A DNA stretch of 64,000 bases from Pelomonas sp. CA6 (GCF_022549225.1 NZ_JAKZFD010000015.1:20720-84719); one strand, 5' to 3'; shown: positions 8,503 to 18,253, counted from the first letter of the stretch. The notes: a model not told the origin generated them from the sequence alone. Program-made: numbers and translations.

Positions 8503-9129
8503 TTAGCGCTTGAGCGCGGTGCCCATCACCTGCAGGTAGGCGATCACGGCTTCCAGCTCGGTCTTGCCCTTCACGTCCTCGGCCGACTTGGCGATCTCTT
8601 CATCGCTGTACGGCACACCCAGGGTGCGCAGAGCGCGCATCTTGGGCGCCACGTCCGCCGGGTTCAGCGGGCTGGTGGCCAGCCACGGATAGGCGGGCAT
8701 GTTGGACTCGGGCACCAGATCACGCGGGTTGATCAGGTGGATGCGGTGCCATTCGTCGCTGTACTTGCCGCCCACGCGGGCCAGGTCAGGACCGGTGCGC
8801 TTGCTGCCCCACTGGAAGGGGTGGTCGTAGACGAATTCGCCGGCCACCGAGTAGGGGCCATAGCGCAGCGTCTCGGCGCGGAAGGGACGGATCATCTGCG
8901 AGTGGCAGTTGTAGCAGCCTTCGCGGACGTAGATGTCCCGACCGGACAGCTGCAGCGCGGTGTAGGGCTTGAGGCCTTCCACCGGCTGGGTGGTCGAGCG
9001 CTGGAAGAACAGCGGCACGATTTCCACCAGGCCGCCGACCGCGACGGTCAGCAGCACCAGCACGATCATCAGGAAGTTGCTGGTCTCGATGCGCTCGTGA
9101 CCGGCAGGCTTGTGCGTCGTTGTTGCCAT
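8503..9129 (-). CDS. ccoO: cbb3-type cytochrome c oxidase subunit II, monoheme
   Basis: This 208-residue protein has an N-terminal membrane anchor (about residues 19-42) and a periplasmic cytochrome c domain with the heme motif CYNCH at about residues 72-76 in [14 protein letters not shown]. The axial Met is probably in [11 protein letters not shown]. It carries electrons from CcoP to the CcoN active site. AAGGAG stands 8 bases before the ATG. Gene order ccoN-ccoO-ccoQ-ccoP is the standard one. Confidence 0.97.
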   Translation of the reverse strand: MATTTHKPAGHERIETSNFLMIVLVLLTVAVGGLVEIVPLFFQRSTTQPVEGLKPYTALQLSGRDIYVREGCYNCHSQMIRPFRAETLRYGPYSVAGEFVYDHPFQWGSKRTGPDLARVGGKYSDEWHRIHLINPRDLVPESNMPAYPWLATSPLNPADVAPKMRALRTLGVPYSDEEIAKSAEDVKGKTELEAVIAYLQVMGTALKR

Positions 9130-9144
9130 CTTGTTCTCCTTGTC

Positions 9145-10611
9145 TCAGGCGTGAGCGACCACGGCCGGGATGGGCTGGGGCTGCACACGGCCCGCGCGCA
9201 CCGTCATCACCACGTTCCAGGCCATCACGCACATGCCGGCGAGGTACAGCAGACCGCCGCCCAGACGGATGACGTAGAACGGGAAGGTGGCCTTGACGCT
9301 CTCGACAAAGGTGTAGACCAGGGTGCCGTCAGGGTTGACCGCACGCCACATCAGACCTTGCATCACGCCGGCGATCCACATCGCGGCGATGTACAGCACG
9401 ATGCCGATGGTGGCGATCCAGAAGTGCACTTCGATCGCGCGCTTCGAGTACATCTCGGTGCGGCCGAACATGCGCGGGATCAGGTGATACAGGCAGCCCA
9501 TGGAGATCAGGCCCACCCAACCCAGAGCGCCGGAGTGCACGTGGCCCACGGTCCAGTCGGTGTAGTGCGACAGCGCGTTCACCGTCTTGATCGACATCAT
9601 CGGACCTTCGAAGGTCGACATGCCGTAGAAGGACAGCGACACGATCAGGAAACGCAGGATCGGGTCATCGCGCAGCTTGTGCCAGGCACCCGACAGGGTC
9701 ATGATGCCGTTGATCATGCCGCCCCAGCTCGGCGCCAGCAGCACCAGCGAGAACAGCATGCCCACCGATTGCGCCCAGTCGGGCAGCGCGGTGTAGTGCA
9801 GGTGGTGCGGACCCGCCCACATGTAAGTGAAGATCAGCGCCCAGAAGTGCACGATGGACAGGCGATAGCTGTACACCGGGCGGCCGGCCTGCTTGGGGAT
9901 GTAGTAGTACATCATCCCGAGGAAGCCAGCGGTCAGGAAGAAGCCCACGGCGTTATGGCCGTACCACCACTGCACCATCGCGTCCTGCACGCCCGCATAA
10001 GCCGAGTAGCTCTTGAACATGCTGACCGGGATCTCGGCGCTGTTGACCAGGTGCAGCAGCGCCACGGCGATGATGAAGGCGCCGAAGAACCAGTTCGCCA
10101 CATAGATGTGGCGAATCTTGCGGGTGCCGACGGTGCCAAAGAACACGATGGCGTAGGAGACCCACACCAGCGTGATCAGGATGTCGATCGGCCACTCCAG
10201 TTCAGCGTATTCCTTGCCGGTGGTCAGGCCCAGCGGCAGCGTGACCACCGCGGAAAGGATGACCAGCTGCCAGCCCCAGAAGGTGAACCAGGCCAGGCCC
10301 GGTGCGAACAGCTTGGTCTGGCAGGTGCGCTGGACCACGTGGAAGGCAGTGGCCATCAGCGTGCAGCCACCGAATGCGAAGATCACCGCGTTGGTGTGCA
10401 GCGGCCGCAGACGGCCGTAGCTGAGCCAGGAAATGCCCAGATTCAGCTCGGGCCAGGTCAGCTGGGCGGCGATCACCACGCCTACCAGCATGCCTATCAC
10501 GCCCCAAAGCACGGCAGCGAGCGCAAAGGCTCGCACCACGCCATCTTCGTAGGTCGGTGCTCCTGCACGACCCTTGTCCAGCGCGCCGGCCGGACCCGCA
10601 AGGCTTGTCAT
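9145..10611 (-). CDS. ccoN: cbb3-type cytochrome c oxidase subunit I (catalytic)
   Basis: This 488-residue heme-copper oxidase subunit has about 12 membrane helices and reduces oxygen to water at very low oxygen levels while pumping protons. Ligand histidines are visible in [14 protein letters not shown], in the CuB helix region [13 protein letters not shown], in [17 protein letters not shown], and in [19 protein letters not shown]. It starts 39 bases after ccoS. A perfect FNR box and a matching -10 element lie just upstream, inside the ccoS end, so ccoNOQP can be transcribed on its own under low oxygen. Confidence 0.97.
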   Translation of the reverse strand: MTSLAGPAGALDKGRAGAPTYEDGVVRAFALAAVLWGVIGMLVGVVIAAQLTWPELNLGISWLSYGRLRPLHTNAVIFAFGGCTLMATAFHVVQRTCQTKLFAPGLAWFTFWGWQLVILSAVVTLPLGLTTGKEYAELEWPIDILITLVWVSYAIVFFGTVGTRKIRHIYVANWFFGAFIIAVALLHLVNSAEIPVSMFKSYSAYAGVQDAMVQWWYGHNAVGFFLTAGFLGMMYYYIPKQAGRPVYSYRLSIVHFWALIFTYMWAGPHHLHYTALPDWAQSVGMLFSLVLLAPSWGGMINGIMTLSGAWHKLRDDPILRFLIVSLSFYGMSTFEGPMMSIKTVNALSHYTDWTVGHVHSGALGWVGLISMGCLYHLIPRMFGRTEMYSKRAIEVHFWIATIGIVLYIAAMWIAGVMQGLMWRAVNPDGTLVYTFVESVKATFPFYVIRLGGGLLYLAGMCVMAWNVVMTVRAGRVQPQPIPAVVAHA

Positions 10612-10646
10612 TGTTGCTCCTTGATCGTCATGATCGACAGGTTGGG

Positions 10647-10653
10647 ATTCTTA
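10647..10653 (-). promoter_or_regulatory. Probable -10 element of the ccoN promoter
   Basis: Read leftward this is TAAGAAT. Its centre lies about 31 bases from the centre of the FNR box at 10675-10688, giving a predicted start near 10640-10641. That is the spacing of a class II FNR-activated promoter (box centred at -41.5). Confidence 0.5.
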
Positions 10654-10833
10654 GTGGCCGCTTAAGGGAGCGGCTTGATCGCCATCAACAAGCGGTGCCT
10701 CCTCCTGGAGGATGCGCCGCCCTTCCTGATCCAGCTCCTCGAGTTGGCCGGTGTGCACCGCCCATCCCAAGACCCCCAGGATCATCAGCACCAGAAGCAC
10801 CGACAGGGGGATCAGCACGTACATCACTTCCAT
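10651..10833 (-). CDS. ccoS: cbb3-type oxidase assembly protein CcoS
   Basis: This 60-residue protein has one N-terminal membrane helix (about residues 5-25, YVLIPLSVLLVLMILGVLGW) and a short acidic cytoplasmic tail starting HTGQLEELD, as in CcoS. CcoS is needed for heme and copper insertion into CcoN. The ATG overlaps the ccoI stop (TGATG). The 3' end contains a perfect FNR box within codons for the last 12 residues, so the gene doubles as the ccoN promoter region. Confidence 0.92.
   Translation of the reverse strand: MEVMYVLIPLSVLLVLMILGVLGWAVHTGQLEELDQEGRRILQEEAPLVDGDQAAPLSGH
10675..10688. promoter_or_regulatory. FNR box for ccoNOQP, inside ccoS
   Basis: TTGATCGCCATCAA is a full match to the 10 defined bases of the FNR consensus TTGAT-N4-ATCAA. 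It lies in the ccoS coding sequence about 70 bases before the ccoN ATG, in phase with a TAAGAAT -10 element at class II distance. Confidence 0.85.
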
Positions 10834-13214
10834 CAGGCTCTTCCGGTTTTGACGTCAACATCGCCGTTTCGTCCCAGCCTCATGGCATTGGCGACGACCA
10901 GCAGCGAACTCAGCGCCATCCCCAGGCCCGCAGCCCAGGGAGGCAGCCACCCCACCAGCGCGAGCGGGATGCAGGCGGCGTTGTAGGCCGCGGCCCAGGC
11001 GAGGTTCTGGCGAATCACGCGGCGAGTGTCGTCGGCCTTCTGTAGCGTAGCGACAACATCCAGTAACCTTCCTGACAACAAGATACCGTCGGCGCGCGCT
11101 CTGGCGAGTTCGGCGCCCTGCCCCATCGCCAGCGAAACATCGGCCTGGGCGAGCACCGGCGCGTCGTTGATGCCATCGCCCAGCATCAGCACGCGGTGCC
11201 CCGCTTGTTGCAGTGCGCGCACATGCGTGAGCTTGTCCTCCGGCGACGCGGCCGCCTGCCATTCGTCGATGCCCGCCGCCTCGGCCAGTTCGGCAACACG
11301 CGGCAGCGCATCCCCGGACAGCAGCAGCACTCGCAAGCCGCGCGCGCGCATGGCTTGCACCGCGGCCTTCGCGTCGTCGCGCAGCCCTTCCTCGAAACGC
11401 CAGGCCAGCAACGCCTCGCCGTCCAGCGACAGCGCCAACTGGGCGGCCACGGGCAGCGGCGTCGTCGACACCCAGGCCGGCGAACCCAGGCGCCAGCTGC
11501 GGCCGTCGGCGTCCACGCCCAGCAACCCCTGGCCTGGAAACTCCTGGATGCGCTGCCAGTGATCGGCCGTGGGGAGCGCCTGCGGATCCAGCCCCCCTGC
11601 AAAACGACCGCCATCCGGCACGGCCTGCGCCGCCTCCCCGGGCTGCATCACCGAACGCAGCAGACCCTGGGCGCGGGGATGGCGCGAGGCCTGTGCCAGC
11701 GCCACCGCATGCAGCAAGGCCTCGTCGTGCCTGGCCTGTGGCAGGGCCGCGGACCAGCAGGGTTGCGCATGGGTGCGCTCGTCGCTGAGCGTGCCGGTCT
11801 TGTCCAGCACCAAGGTGTCCACCCGCGCCAGATGCTCCAACGCATCCAGCCGCGACAGCAGCACGCCGCGGCGCGCCAGCCCGCCGGCCGCCCCCAGCCA
11901 GGCGGACGGCGCCGCCAGGCTCAGCGCGCAGGGGCAGGTGACGATCAGCACCGCCACCGACACCGCCAGCGCGCGGCTGGGATCGACGAACTGCCAGGCC
12001 ACCGCGGCCAGCCCGGCGATCAGCAGCACGGCCCAGATGAAGGGGCCCGCGACGCGATCGGCCATGCGCAGCTCGCCGGGGCGCTGGGTCAGTGCCTGGC
12101 GCATCAGCCGCACGATGGCGGCATGGCGCGTGTCTTCGCCCACCCGGGTCACGCGCAGCAGCAACGGCGCCTGCAGGTTCAGGCTGCCCGCCAGCACGGC
12201 ATCGCCGGCCGCTTTGGGCTGAGGCGTGGCCTCACCGCTCAGCAGCGCCTCGTCGGCGGCGCTGGCGCCCTGGGTCACCACCGCGTCGGCGGGAAAGGAC
12301 TGCCCGGCGGGAACGCGGATCAGATCGCCGACCTGCAGCAGCTCGGGCCGCACCCAGTCCTGGGTCCGTCCGTCGGGGTCCAGGCGCTCCACCTTGTCGG
12401 GCAGGTGGGCCGCGCCTTGTTCCAGCGCCTCGGCCGCGCGCTGGCGGGCGCGCAGTTCCAGATAGCGCCCGGCGAGCAGAAAGCTCAAGAACATGGTCAC
12501 CGAGTCGTAATAGACCTCGTGGCCGAAGGGCCCGCCCGGGTCCAGCGTCACGCCGGTGCTGGCGACGAAGGCCACCAGCAGCCCCAGCGACACCGGCACA
12601 TCCATGCCCGCCTTGCGCTGCCGCAGTTGCGCCCAGGCGGCGCTGAAGAAGGGACCGGCGGCCAGCAGCATGGCCGGCAGCGTCAGCACCCATTGCCCCC
12701 AGTTCAGCAGCTGCAACTGGTCCGGCGTGATCTCGCCGGGCTCGGCGACATAGCTGGGCCAGGCCAGCATCATCACCTGCATCATCAGGAAGCCAGCGAC
12801 GAAGAGCCGCCACAGCGCCTGCCGGTGCGCCTGCTTGCGCAGCTTGCGCGCCGGGGCGGCCAGGTCGGGCACGGCTTCGTAGCCGGCGCGCCGTATCGCG
12901 TCCTGCAGTGCGCTCAGGCTGGTGCGTTGCGGATTCCAGAGCAGGCTCAGGCGTTCGCTGGCGCCATTGACGCGCGCCTCCACCACCCCGGCGCAGCGCA
13001 CCAGGGCCTGCTCGATGATCTCAGCGCAGGCCGCGCAATGCATGCCCGCCAGGCGCAGTTGCGAGCGCGCCAGACGGGTGCCGTCCGCCCCCTGTTCCCA
13101 CTCGGTGAAGCCGGACAGCTCCGCGTCGGGGGACGCTCTCTCCAGATCGCTCCGGGACGGGGATTCGGCTTCGGCGGGGCCGGCGGGAGCGAGGAAGGCG
13201 GACATGGCAGCCAT
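10833..13214 (-). CDS. ccoI: Copper-exporting P-type ATPase CcoI (FixI)
   Basis: This 793-residue P1B-type ATPase loads copper for cbb3 oxidase assembly. In order it has an N-terminal metal-binding domain with CAAC (LAGMHCAACAEII), eight membrane helices with the metal-site CPC in VTCPCALSL, the phosphorylation motif DKTGT, and the hinge motif GDGINDAP. MAAMSAFLAP offers ATGs at 13214 and 13205; neither has a strong ribosome site. A more upstream start would overlap the divergent DUF192 gene. It begins the leftward oxidase operon and overlaps ccoS by 3 bases. CcoI rather than CopA is favoured by context. Confidence 0.93.
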   Translation of the reverse strand: MAAMSAFLAPAGPAEAESPSRSDLERASPDAELSGFTEWEQGADGTRLARSQLRLAGMHCAACAEIIEQALVRCAGVVEARVNGASERLSLLWNPQRTSLSALQDAIRRAGYEAVPDLAAPARKLRKQAHRQALWRLFVAGFLMMQVMMLAWPSYVAEPGEITPDQLQLLNWGQWVLTLPAMLLAAGPFFSAAWAQLRQRKAGMDVPVSLGLLVAFVASTGVTLDPGGPFGHEVYYDSVTMFLSFLLAGRYLELRARQRAAEALEQGAAHLPDKVERLDPDGRTQDWVRPELLQVGDLIRVPAGQSFPADAVVTQGASAADEALLSGEATPQPKAAGDAVLAGSLNLQAPLLLRVTRVGEDTRHAAIVRLMRQALTQRPGELRMADRVAGPFIWAVLLIAGLAAVAWQFVDPSRALAVSVAVLIVTCPCALSLAAPSAWLGAAGGLARRGVLLSRLDALEHLARVDTLVLDKTGTLSDERTHAQPCWSAALPQARHDEALLHAVALAQASRHPRAQGLLRSVMQPGEAAQAVPDGGRFAGGLDPQALPTADHWQRIQEFPGQGLLGVDADGRSWRLGSPAWVSTTPLPVAAQLALSLDGEALLAWRFEEGLRDDAKAAVQAMRARGLRVLLLSGDALPRVAELAEAAGIDEWQAAASPEDKLTHVRALQQAGHRVLMLGDGINDAPVLAQADVSLAMGQGAELARARADGILLSGRLLDVVATLQKADDTRRVIRQNLAWAAAYNAACIPLALVGWLPPWAAGLGMALSSLLVVANAMRLGRNGDVDVKTGRA

Positions 13215-13240
13215 AATCCGAAAAACCGCACCCTGGCAAC

Positions 13241-13690
13241 ATGACATACATCAAGACACTGCTCACTTTCCTGGCGGCCGCCCTGTTTTCCAGCGCGGCC
13301 CCGGCCCAGGACGCCCCCCAGTCGCTGCCCATGGTGCAGTTGAACGCCGGCATGCACCTGATCCACGCCGAAGTGGCGCAGACGGACGCCCAGCGCGCGA
13401 TCGGCCTGATGCACCGCAGCAGCATGCCGCAGAACAACGGCATGCTGTTCGTGTTCGAACAAGCGGCGCAGCAGTGCTTCTGGATGCGCAACACTCTGAT
13501 CCCGCTGTCCATCGCCTTCATCGACGACGCCGGCAAGGTGGTCAACATCGCCGACATGCAGCCGATGAACGAAACCTCACACTGCTCGGCCAAGCCGGTG
13601 CGCTATGCGCTGGAGATGAATGTCGGCTGGTTCGCCAAGCGCGGCATCAAGGCCGGGACCCAACTGGGCGGGCCGTTCTGGAAGCACTGA
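13241..13690 (+). CDS. DUF192 family secreted protein
   Basis: This 149-residue protein has a signal peptide (about residues 1-22, cut near APAQD) followed by a complete DUF192 domain with the family segments RAIGLMHRSSMPQNNGMLFVF and FWMRNTLIPLSIAFID. DUF192 proteins are small, often periplasmic or extracellular, and have no settled function. It diverges from ccoI with only about 26 bases between starts and converges on the histidine kinase gene with an 8-base gap. It stands alone on its strand here. Confidence 0.85.
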   Translation: MTYIKTLLTFLAAALFSSAAPAQDAPQSLPMVQLNAGMHLIHAEVAQTDAQRAIGLMHRSSMPQNNGMLFVFEQAAQQCFWMRNTLIPLSIAFIDDAGKVVNIADMQPMNETSHCSAKPVRYALEMNVGWFAKRGIKAGTQLGGPFWKH

Positions 13691-13698
13691 GCCCCGCG

Positions 13699-15102
13699 CT
13701 AATGCTTCAGCAGCCAGCTGATACGCAGACCGGCCACCTCTGGGCGCGTCTGCGTGCGCCAGTGGCCACCAAGGCGTTGGACGATCTCGAACGCGATCGC
13801 CAGCCCCAGTCCGGAACCGCCATCCCCTCGGATGTCGGCACGCTCGCCGCGCCAGAAGGGCTCGCACAAGCGCGGCAGGTCCTGCTCGGCAATGCCCGGC
13901 CCGTCGTCCTCGATCTCCACCCGTACGCCTTGCGGGCTTGACGCGGCGCGCAGCACGATGGCCTGCCCGCCATAGCGCAGCGCGTTGTCCAGCACGTTGG
14001 TCAACGCCTCGCCGAGCCAGATGGGGTGCGCGTGCGCGAGCAGCGGCATGGCGGGCAATTCCAGGCTCAGGCTGCGGCCGGCACGCAGCGCGCGCAGAGC
14101 CATCGGCTCTGCAGCCTCCCTGAGCAGCGGCCGTATGTCCATCCGCTCAACCTCCCCTTCGGTGGCCAAGGCCGCCTCGGCGCGCGCCAGGCTCAACAAC
14201 TGCGTGGTCAGGCGGCTCATACGCTCGGTCGATCCCAACAGCGCCCGCGTCAGCGGCGCCACGGCAGCCTCCGCCACGGGGTGCTGACCCAGCTCCAGCG
14301 CCAGCTCCTGGGTGAGCACGCGCAGCCCAGCCACCGGCGTGCGCAGCTGATGGGCCGCATCGGCCACGAAACGGCGCTGCAAGGCCACCGACTGCTGAAC
14401 CTCCTGCAAGAGCTGGTTGATGCGCTCAATCAAGGGCGCGGCCTCGGCTGGCACGCCTTGCAAGGGCAAGGGCCGCAGATCGTTGACCGCGCGCTGCGCC
14501 GCCTCGTGCGCGATCTCGCGCAGCGGCCGCACGGAACGGCGGATGCGCCAGGCCAGCAGCAAGGCGCTCAGCCCGCCCAGTGCCAGCGTGGGCAAGGCCA
14601 GTGCGACCAGCACATCCTGCATCAGCCGCCGGCGCTTGCCCAGCGACTCCACGACGATCAGCGACACCGAACGGTCCAGCATCGGCGAGGCCAGCGAGAA
14701 CAGCACGCCGCGCACCGGCTGGCCGCGGTAGCGGCCGTCGAACATCCGCGGCCGCTCGAAACTCTGGCGCTGCGGCTGGGGTTGCGGCACCTGATCGTCG
14801 CCGGCCAACACCTGGCCGCGCTCGTCGACCAGCGCGAAGCTGCTGCGCTCGTTGCCCTCCCAGTTGAGCAACTCCATGGTCTGGCGACTGACGTCCAGCA
14901 GCGCCGAACGCTCGGTCCAGGCCACCTTGGTGGCCAGCGCGGTCACTGCGTCCTGCAGGCCGCGATCGAAGGCCGAGTTCGCCGCCGCGCGGGCCAGCCA
15001 GTAGCCGGTGGCACCCGTGGCTGCACTGCCCAGCACCCAGATCCACAGCAACGGCCCGAGCAGCTGCCGCCGCAAGCTGGAGCGGCGCGGCGGCGCGCTC
15101 AT
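13699..15102 (-). CDS. Two-component sensor histidine kinase (TctE/QseC-like)
   Basis: This 467-residue inner-membrane kinase has two membrane helices (about residues 15-38 and 170-190) enclosing a periplasmic 2CSK_N-type sensor of about 130 residues. A HAMP-like linker follows, then the H box FVADAAHQLRTPVAG with the phospho-accepting His, the N box LTNVLDNALRYG, and ATP-lid glycines in DDGPGIAEQDLP and GGSGLGLAI. It is 58 bases downstream of the response regulator. TctE homologues respond to tricarboxylates, QseC to metals or hormones; the signal cannot be told here. Confidence 0.9.
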   Translation of the reverse strand: MSAPPRRSSLRRQLLGPLLWIWVLGSAATGATGYWLARAAANSAFDRGLQDAVTALATKVAWTERSALLDVSRQTMELLNWEGNERSSFALVDERGQVLAGDDQVPQPQPQRQSFERPRMFDGRYRGQPVRGVLFSLASPMLDRSVSLIVVESLGKRRRLMQDVLVALALPTLALGGLSALLLAWRIRRSVRPLREIAHEAAQRAVNDLRPLPLQGVPAEAAPLIERINQLLQEVQQSVALQRRFVADAAHQLRTPVAGLRVLTQELALELGQHPVAEAAVAPLTRALLGSTERMSRLTTQLLSLARAEAALATEGEVERMDIRPLLREAAEPMALRALRAGRSLSLELPAMPLLAHAHPIWLGEALTNVLDNALRYGGQAIVLRAASSPQGVRVEIEDDGPGIAEQDLPRLCEPFWRGERADIRGDGGSGLGLAIAFEIVQRLGGHWRTQTRPEVAGLRISWLLKH

Positions 15103-15160
15103 CGGCCCCCCGCGGGCGCCGCGCGCGCCGGTCCACGCCCGGCCTCACGGTCCCGTCGCG

Positions 15161-15862
15161 TCATGGGGCCTCGGCCTCGGCGTCGGCATCGCTGGCGTCG
15201 GCGCACTCCATCACATAGCCGAAGCCGCGCACCGTGCGTATCGCGACGCCCAAGGTGGCGAAACGCTTGCGCAGCCGGTGCACATAGACCTCCACCGAGT
15301 TTTCGCTGAAGTCGGAGGACCAGCTGGACAGCCGTGCGACGATGGCCTCCTTGCTCACGACCCGGCCGGCGCGCTGCATCAGCATCTCGGTCAACGCGTG
15401 CTCGCGCGGCGACAGCCGCACCGGTTCGCCGCGATGGAAGAGTTCGCGGTGCGACAGGTCCAGCACCAGCTCGCCCAGCTGCAGCGTGTCGCTGATCCGC
15501 CCTTCCAGACGACGCCGGAGCGCGCGCAGCCGGGCGATCAACTCGGGCAGCTCGAATGGCTTCACGAGGTAGTCATCCGCACCGGCGTTGAGTCCGCTGA
15601 CGCGGTCCGCCAGTTCGTCCCGCGCACTGAGCAGCAAGACCGGCAACCTGGCGCCCTCGCCGCGCCAGTGGCGCAGCACGCTCATGCCGTCCAGTCCGGG
15701 CAGCCCCAGATCCAGCACCGCCAGCTCGAACTGGCCGATCAACCCGGGCGCGACGGCGCTGCGTCCATCGCCCAGCACGTCAACCTGCCAGCCTTCGCGC
15801 GCCAGCGCGCGGGCCACGCCCAGGCTCAGCGCCTCATCGTCTTCCACCAACAGAACCCGCAT
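15161..15862 (-). CDS. Two-component response regulator, OmpR family
   Basis: This 233-residue regulator has a receiver domain (residues 1-115) with acidic pocket EDD at 7-9, phosphorylated Asp in LDLGLPGLDG at about residue 51, and Lys in YLVKPF. An OmpR-type winged helix (about 130-225) ends with the recognition region ENSVEVYVHRLRKRF. A short acidic tail (DASDADAEAEAP) is unusual but probably neutral. It resembles TctD/QseB and pairs with the kinase downstream. Confidence 0.9.
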   Translation of the reverse strand: MRVLLVEDDEALSLGVARALAREGWQVDVLGDGRSAVAPGLIGQFELAVLDLGLPGLDGMSVLRHWRGEGARLPVLLLSARDELADRVSGLNAGADDYLVKPFELPELIARLRALRRRLEGRISDTLQLGELVLDLSHRELFHRGEPVRLSPREHALTEMLMQRAGRVVSKEAIVARLSSWSSDFSENSVEVYVHRLRKRFATLGVAIRTVRGFGYVMECADASDADAEAEAP

Positions 15863-15927
15863 CGGCCACCCAATTCACACCCGTTGCTCACCGGCCGCAC
15901 ATTTCGTGCGGCCGTCGCATTCTGACG

Positions 15928-15953
15928 AAAAAAAACCGGCCCACAGGACCGGT
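15928..15953 (-). terminator. Intrinsic terminator of sodB
   Basis: Read leftward, ACCGG(T)CC pairs with GG(G)CCGGT and is followed by eight T residues. It lies 30 bases past the sodB stop codon. Confidence 0.8.
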
Positions 15954-15982
15954 CGGGATCAGCGGCCGAGGCCGGCGCAGAC

Positions 15983-16564
15983 TCAGGCGAAGTTGGCCTG
16001 CGCGAACTCCCAGTTCACCAGATGGTTCAGGAAAGTTTCGACGAACTTGGGACGCAGGTTGCGATAGTCGATGTAGTAGGCGTGCTCCCACACATCGATG
16101 GTCAGCAGGGCCTTGTCGCCGGTGGTCAGGGGGGTGCCGGCGGCGCCCATGTTGACGATGTCCACGGAGCCGTCGGCCTTCTTCACCAGCCAGGTCCAGC
16201 CCGAACCGAAGTTGCCCACGGCGCTCTTCGTGAAGGCTTCCTTGAAGGCATCGTAGCTGCCCCACTTGGCGTTGATCGCATCGGCCAGCGCGCCGCTCGG
16301 TGCGCCACCGCCGTTGGGCTTCATGCAGTTCCAGAAGAAGGTGTGGTTCCAGATCTGCGCGGCGTTGTTGTAGATGCCGCCGCTGGAGGTCTTGACGATC
16401 TCTTCCAGCGTCTTGCTCTCGAACTCCGTGCCCTTCTGCAGGTTGTTCAGATTCACCACGTAGGCGTTGTGATGCTTGCCGTGGTGGAACTCCAGCGTCT
16501 CGGCGCTCAGGTGCGGCGCCAGGGCGTCCTTGGCATAGGGCAAGGAAGGCAGAACATGTTCCAT
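15983..16564 (-). CDS. sodB: Superoxide dismutase [Fe]
   Basis: This 193-residue enzyme turns superoxide into oxygen and hydrogen peroxide in the cytoplasm. Metal ligands are His27 in LEFHHGKHH, His in QIWNHTFFW, and Asp and His in [10 protein letters not shown]. The sequences [20 protein letters not shown] and FGSGWTWLV match iron-type rather than manganese-type enzymes. The start [20 protein letters not shown] has AGAGGAG 8 bases upstream, and the length is the family norm. It is probably a single-gene unit with its own terminator. Confidence 0.96.
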   Translation of the reverse strand: MEHVLPSLPYAKDALAPHLSAETLEFHHGKHHNAYVVNLNNLQKGTEFESKTLEEIVKTSSGGIYNNAAQIWNHTFFWNCMKPNGGGAPSGALADAINAKWGSYDAFKEAFTKSAVGNFGSGWTWLVKKADGSVDIVNMGAAGTPLTTGDKALLTIDVWEHAYYIDYRNLRPKFVETFLNHLVNWEFAQANFA

Positions 16565-16668
16565 GAAGACTCCTCTGTATCGGTTGAGTTTGACGGGCGT
16601 CAGGGCGGATTGTAGGCAGCCGGCCTTGTCCCCCGGCCCGGTGTTGGCTTGTGCGAACCCGGAACAGG

Positions 16669-18039
16669 TCAGGGCTGCGGGTCCGCCGGCTCGACCCCTT
16701 CCACCCGCAGCGCGGCCCGGCCGTCGGCGAGCACCGCGCCCAGGGCCTGCCCTGGGGCCAGTTGGCGCACCGACACCAGAGCCTGCCCTCGGCCATCGTC
16801 CAGCCAGGCGTAGCCGCGCGCGAGCACGCGCTGCGGGTCGAGTGCTTCCAGCCGCTGGCCCAGCGCGTCCAGGCGCAGGCGCTGGCGTTCGCACAGCAGC
16901 GGCGCGCTGCGCTGCCAACGCTCGCGCAAATGCTGCAAGCGCTGCTGGCGCGCCGCCAAGGCCTGCGGCAGCAGCATCGCCAGGCGGAACTCCAAATGCC
17001 CCAAGCGCTGGGACTGCAGGCGCAGCCGCTGTGGCAAGACCTGACCCCAACGCTGCCCCAGCAGGTCCAGCCTGCGCCGCTGGCGGGCCAGCGCATCGCC
17101 GGGCCGCGCCAGCCGCAAGGCCAGCCGGTCCAGGGTCTGGGCCATCACGTCCAGCCGCTGGCCCAGGCGCCGCGCCAGTCTCGCCTCCAGCGCCAGCAGC
17201 TGCTCCAGCAGCGCTTCGCGCGGCGAGATGGCGAGCTCGGCCGCCGCAGTGGGTGTGGGCGCGCGCAGATCGGCGACCAGATCGGCCAGGGTCAGGTCGG
17301 TCTCGTGGCCTACGCCACAGATCAGTGGCAGTTCACTCTGCGCCACCGCGCGCACGACCCGTTCATCGTTGAAGGCCCACAGGTCCTCCAGCGATCCTCC
17401 ACCGCGCACCAGCAGCAGCACATCGACCTCGCGCCGCTCATTGGCCAGGGCCAGCGCGCGCACCAGCGCGTCCGGCGCGTCGGCCCCCTGCACCGGGCTC
17501 GGGTAGATGACGACCTCGACCTGCGGCGCACGCCGCGCCAAGGCAGTCAGCACGTCGCGCAGGGCCGCCGCGGCGGTGGAGGTCACGATGCCCAAACGAC
17601 GCGGAAAGCGCGGCAGCGGCTTCTTGCCCGCGGGGTCGAAGAGCCCCTGGGCCTCCAGCGCGGCCTTGAGACGCAGGAACTGCTCGTAGAGCGCACCCTC
17701 ACCGCTGCGCCGCATCGCCTCGGCGACGAACTGCAGTTCGCCGCGCGGCTCGTAAATGGCCATGCGGCCCCGCAGCTGCACGCGCTGACCATCCTGGGGG
17801 CTGAAGTCCAGCATCGCCGCGGTGCGCCGGAACAGCGCACAGCGCAGCAGCCCAGGCCGCCCGTCAGCATCCTTGAGGCTGAAATAGCAATGACCGCTGG
17901 CGGCGCGGGTGAAACCGGAAATCTCGCCCTCCACCGTGACCGCGCCAAAGCGCGCCGCCATCGCGTCGGACAAGGCCGACAACAAGGCCGCCACGCCCCA
18001 GACCATGCGTGGCGATGCGGGTTTCCAGCCCTCAACCAT
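16669..18039 (-). CDS. xseA: Exodeoxyribonuclease VII large subunit
   Basis: With XseB this protein degrades single-stranded DNA to oligonucleotides in repair. The N-terminal OB domain ([11 protein letters not shown] to [12 protein letters not shown]) is followed by the catalytic domain with [14 protein letters not shown] and [13 protein letters not shown], then a long coiled-coil arm rich in Arg, Gln and Leu (about residues 270-410). Starting at 18039 gives 456 residues, the same as E. coli XseA. ATGs at 18111 and 18006 are alternatives; the 18111 start is disfavoured because it would translate a perfect inverted repeat at 18048-18093. Confidence 0.93.
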   Translation of the reverse strand: MVEGWKPASPRMVWGVAALLSALSDAMAARFGAVTVEGEISGFTRAASGHCYFSLKDADGRPGLLRCALFRRTAAMLDFSPQDGQRVQLRGRMAIYEPRGELQFVAEAMRRSGEGALYEQFLRLKAALEAQGLFDPAGKKPLPRFPRRLGIVTSTAAAALRDVLTALARRAPQVEVVIYPSPVQGADAPDALVRALALANERREVDVLLLVRGGGSLEDLWAFNDERVVRAVAQSELPLICGVGHETDLTLADLVADLRAPTPTAAAELAISPREALLEQLLALEARLARRLGQRLDVMAQTLDRLALRLARPGDALARQRRRLDLLGQRWGQVLPQRLRLQSQRLGHLEFRLAMLLPQALAARQQRLQHLRERWQRSAPLLCERQRLRLDALGQRLEALDPQRVLARGYAWLDDGRGQALVSVRQLAPGQALGAVLADGRAALRVEGVEPADPQP

Positions 18040-18047
18040 GCGCAAAC

Positions 18048-18093
18048 CCAGGATTGGCGCGGGTCGGGAACTCCACAGCCGCGCCAATCCTGG
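18048..18093. repeat. Perfect 15-bp inverted repeat at the xseA 5' end
   Basis: CCAGGATTGGCGCGG (18048-18062) and its exact reverse complement (18079-18093) flank a 16-base spacer. The hairpin would form in RNA 8 bases before the chosen xseA start and could limit its translation or act as a protein site. Confidence 0.75.
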
Positions 18094-18149
18094 TCCGGCG
18101 GGCCATTTCACCCGTCACGCCCGCGTCACATGGCGCTAAGCGATTGAAT

Positions 18150-18178
18150 TTGCTTAACTTTTTCATGCTCAAAAATAA
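18150..18178 (+). promoter_or_regulatory. Possible promoter of the exbB-lpxK operon
   Basis: TTGCTT (18150-18155) and AAATAA (18173-18178) are spaced by 17 bases in the only A+T-rich patch before exbB. The match to sigma-70 elements is partial. Confidence 0.35.
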
Positions 18179-18244
18179 GGCAATCCAGCGCAGCCCCCGA
18201 TCTGATCGGCCGAGGACGCATCCGCTCAGGACTTACGCACAAAG

Positions 18245-18253
18245 TTATCCACA
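18245..18253 (+). promoter_or_regulatory. Perfect DnaA box
   Basis: TTATCCACA is the strongest DnaA-binding 9-mer. It is single in this gap and forms part of an ATCCAC-N7-GTGGAT inverted repeat (18247-18265). A regulatory use is more likely than an origin, as no dnaA, dnaN or box cluster is near. Confidence 0.55.

Noticed and set aside
13241..13254. FNR-box-like sequence ATGACATACATCAA between ccoI and the DUF192 gene
   Set aside because: Only 8 of 10 defined bases match, and it coincides with the first codons of the DUF192 gene and lies too close to the ccoI start for a normal FNR promoter.
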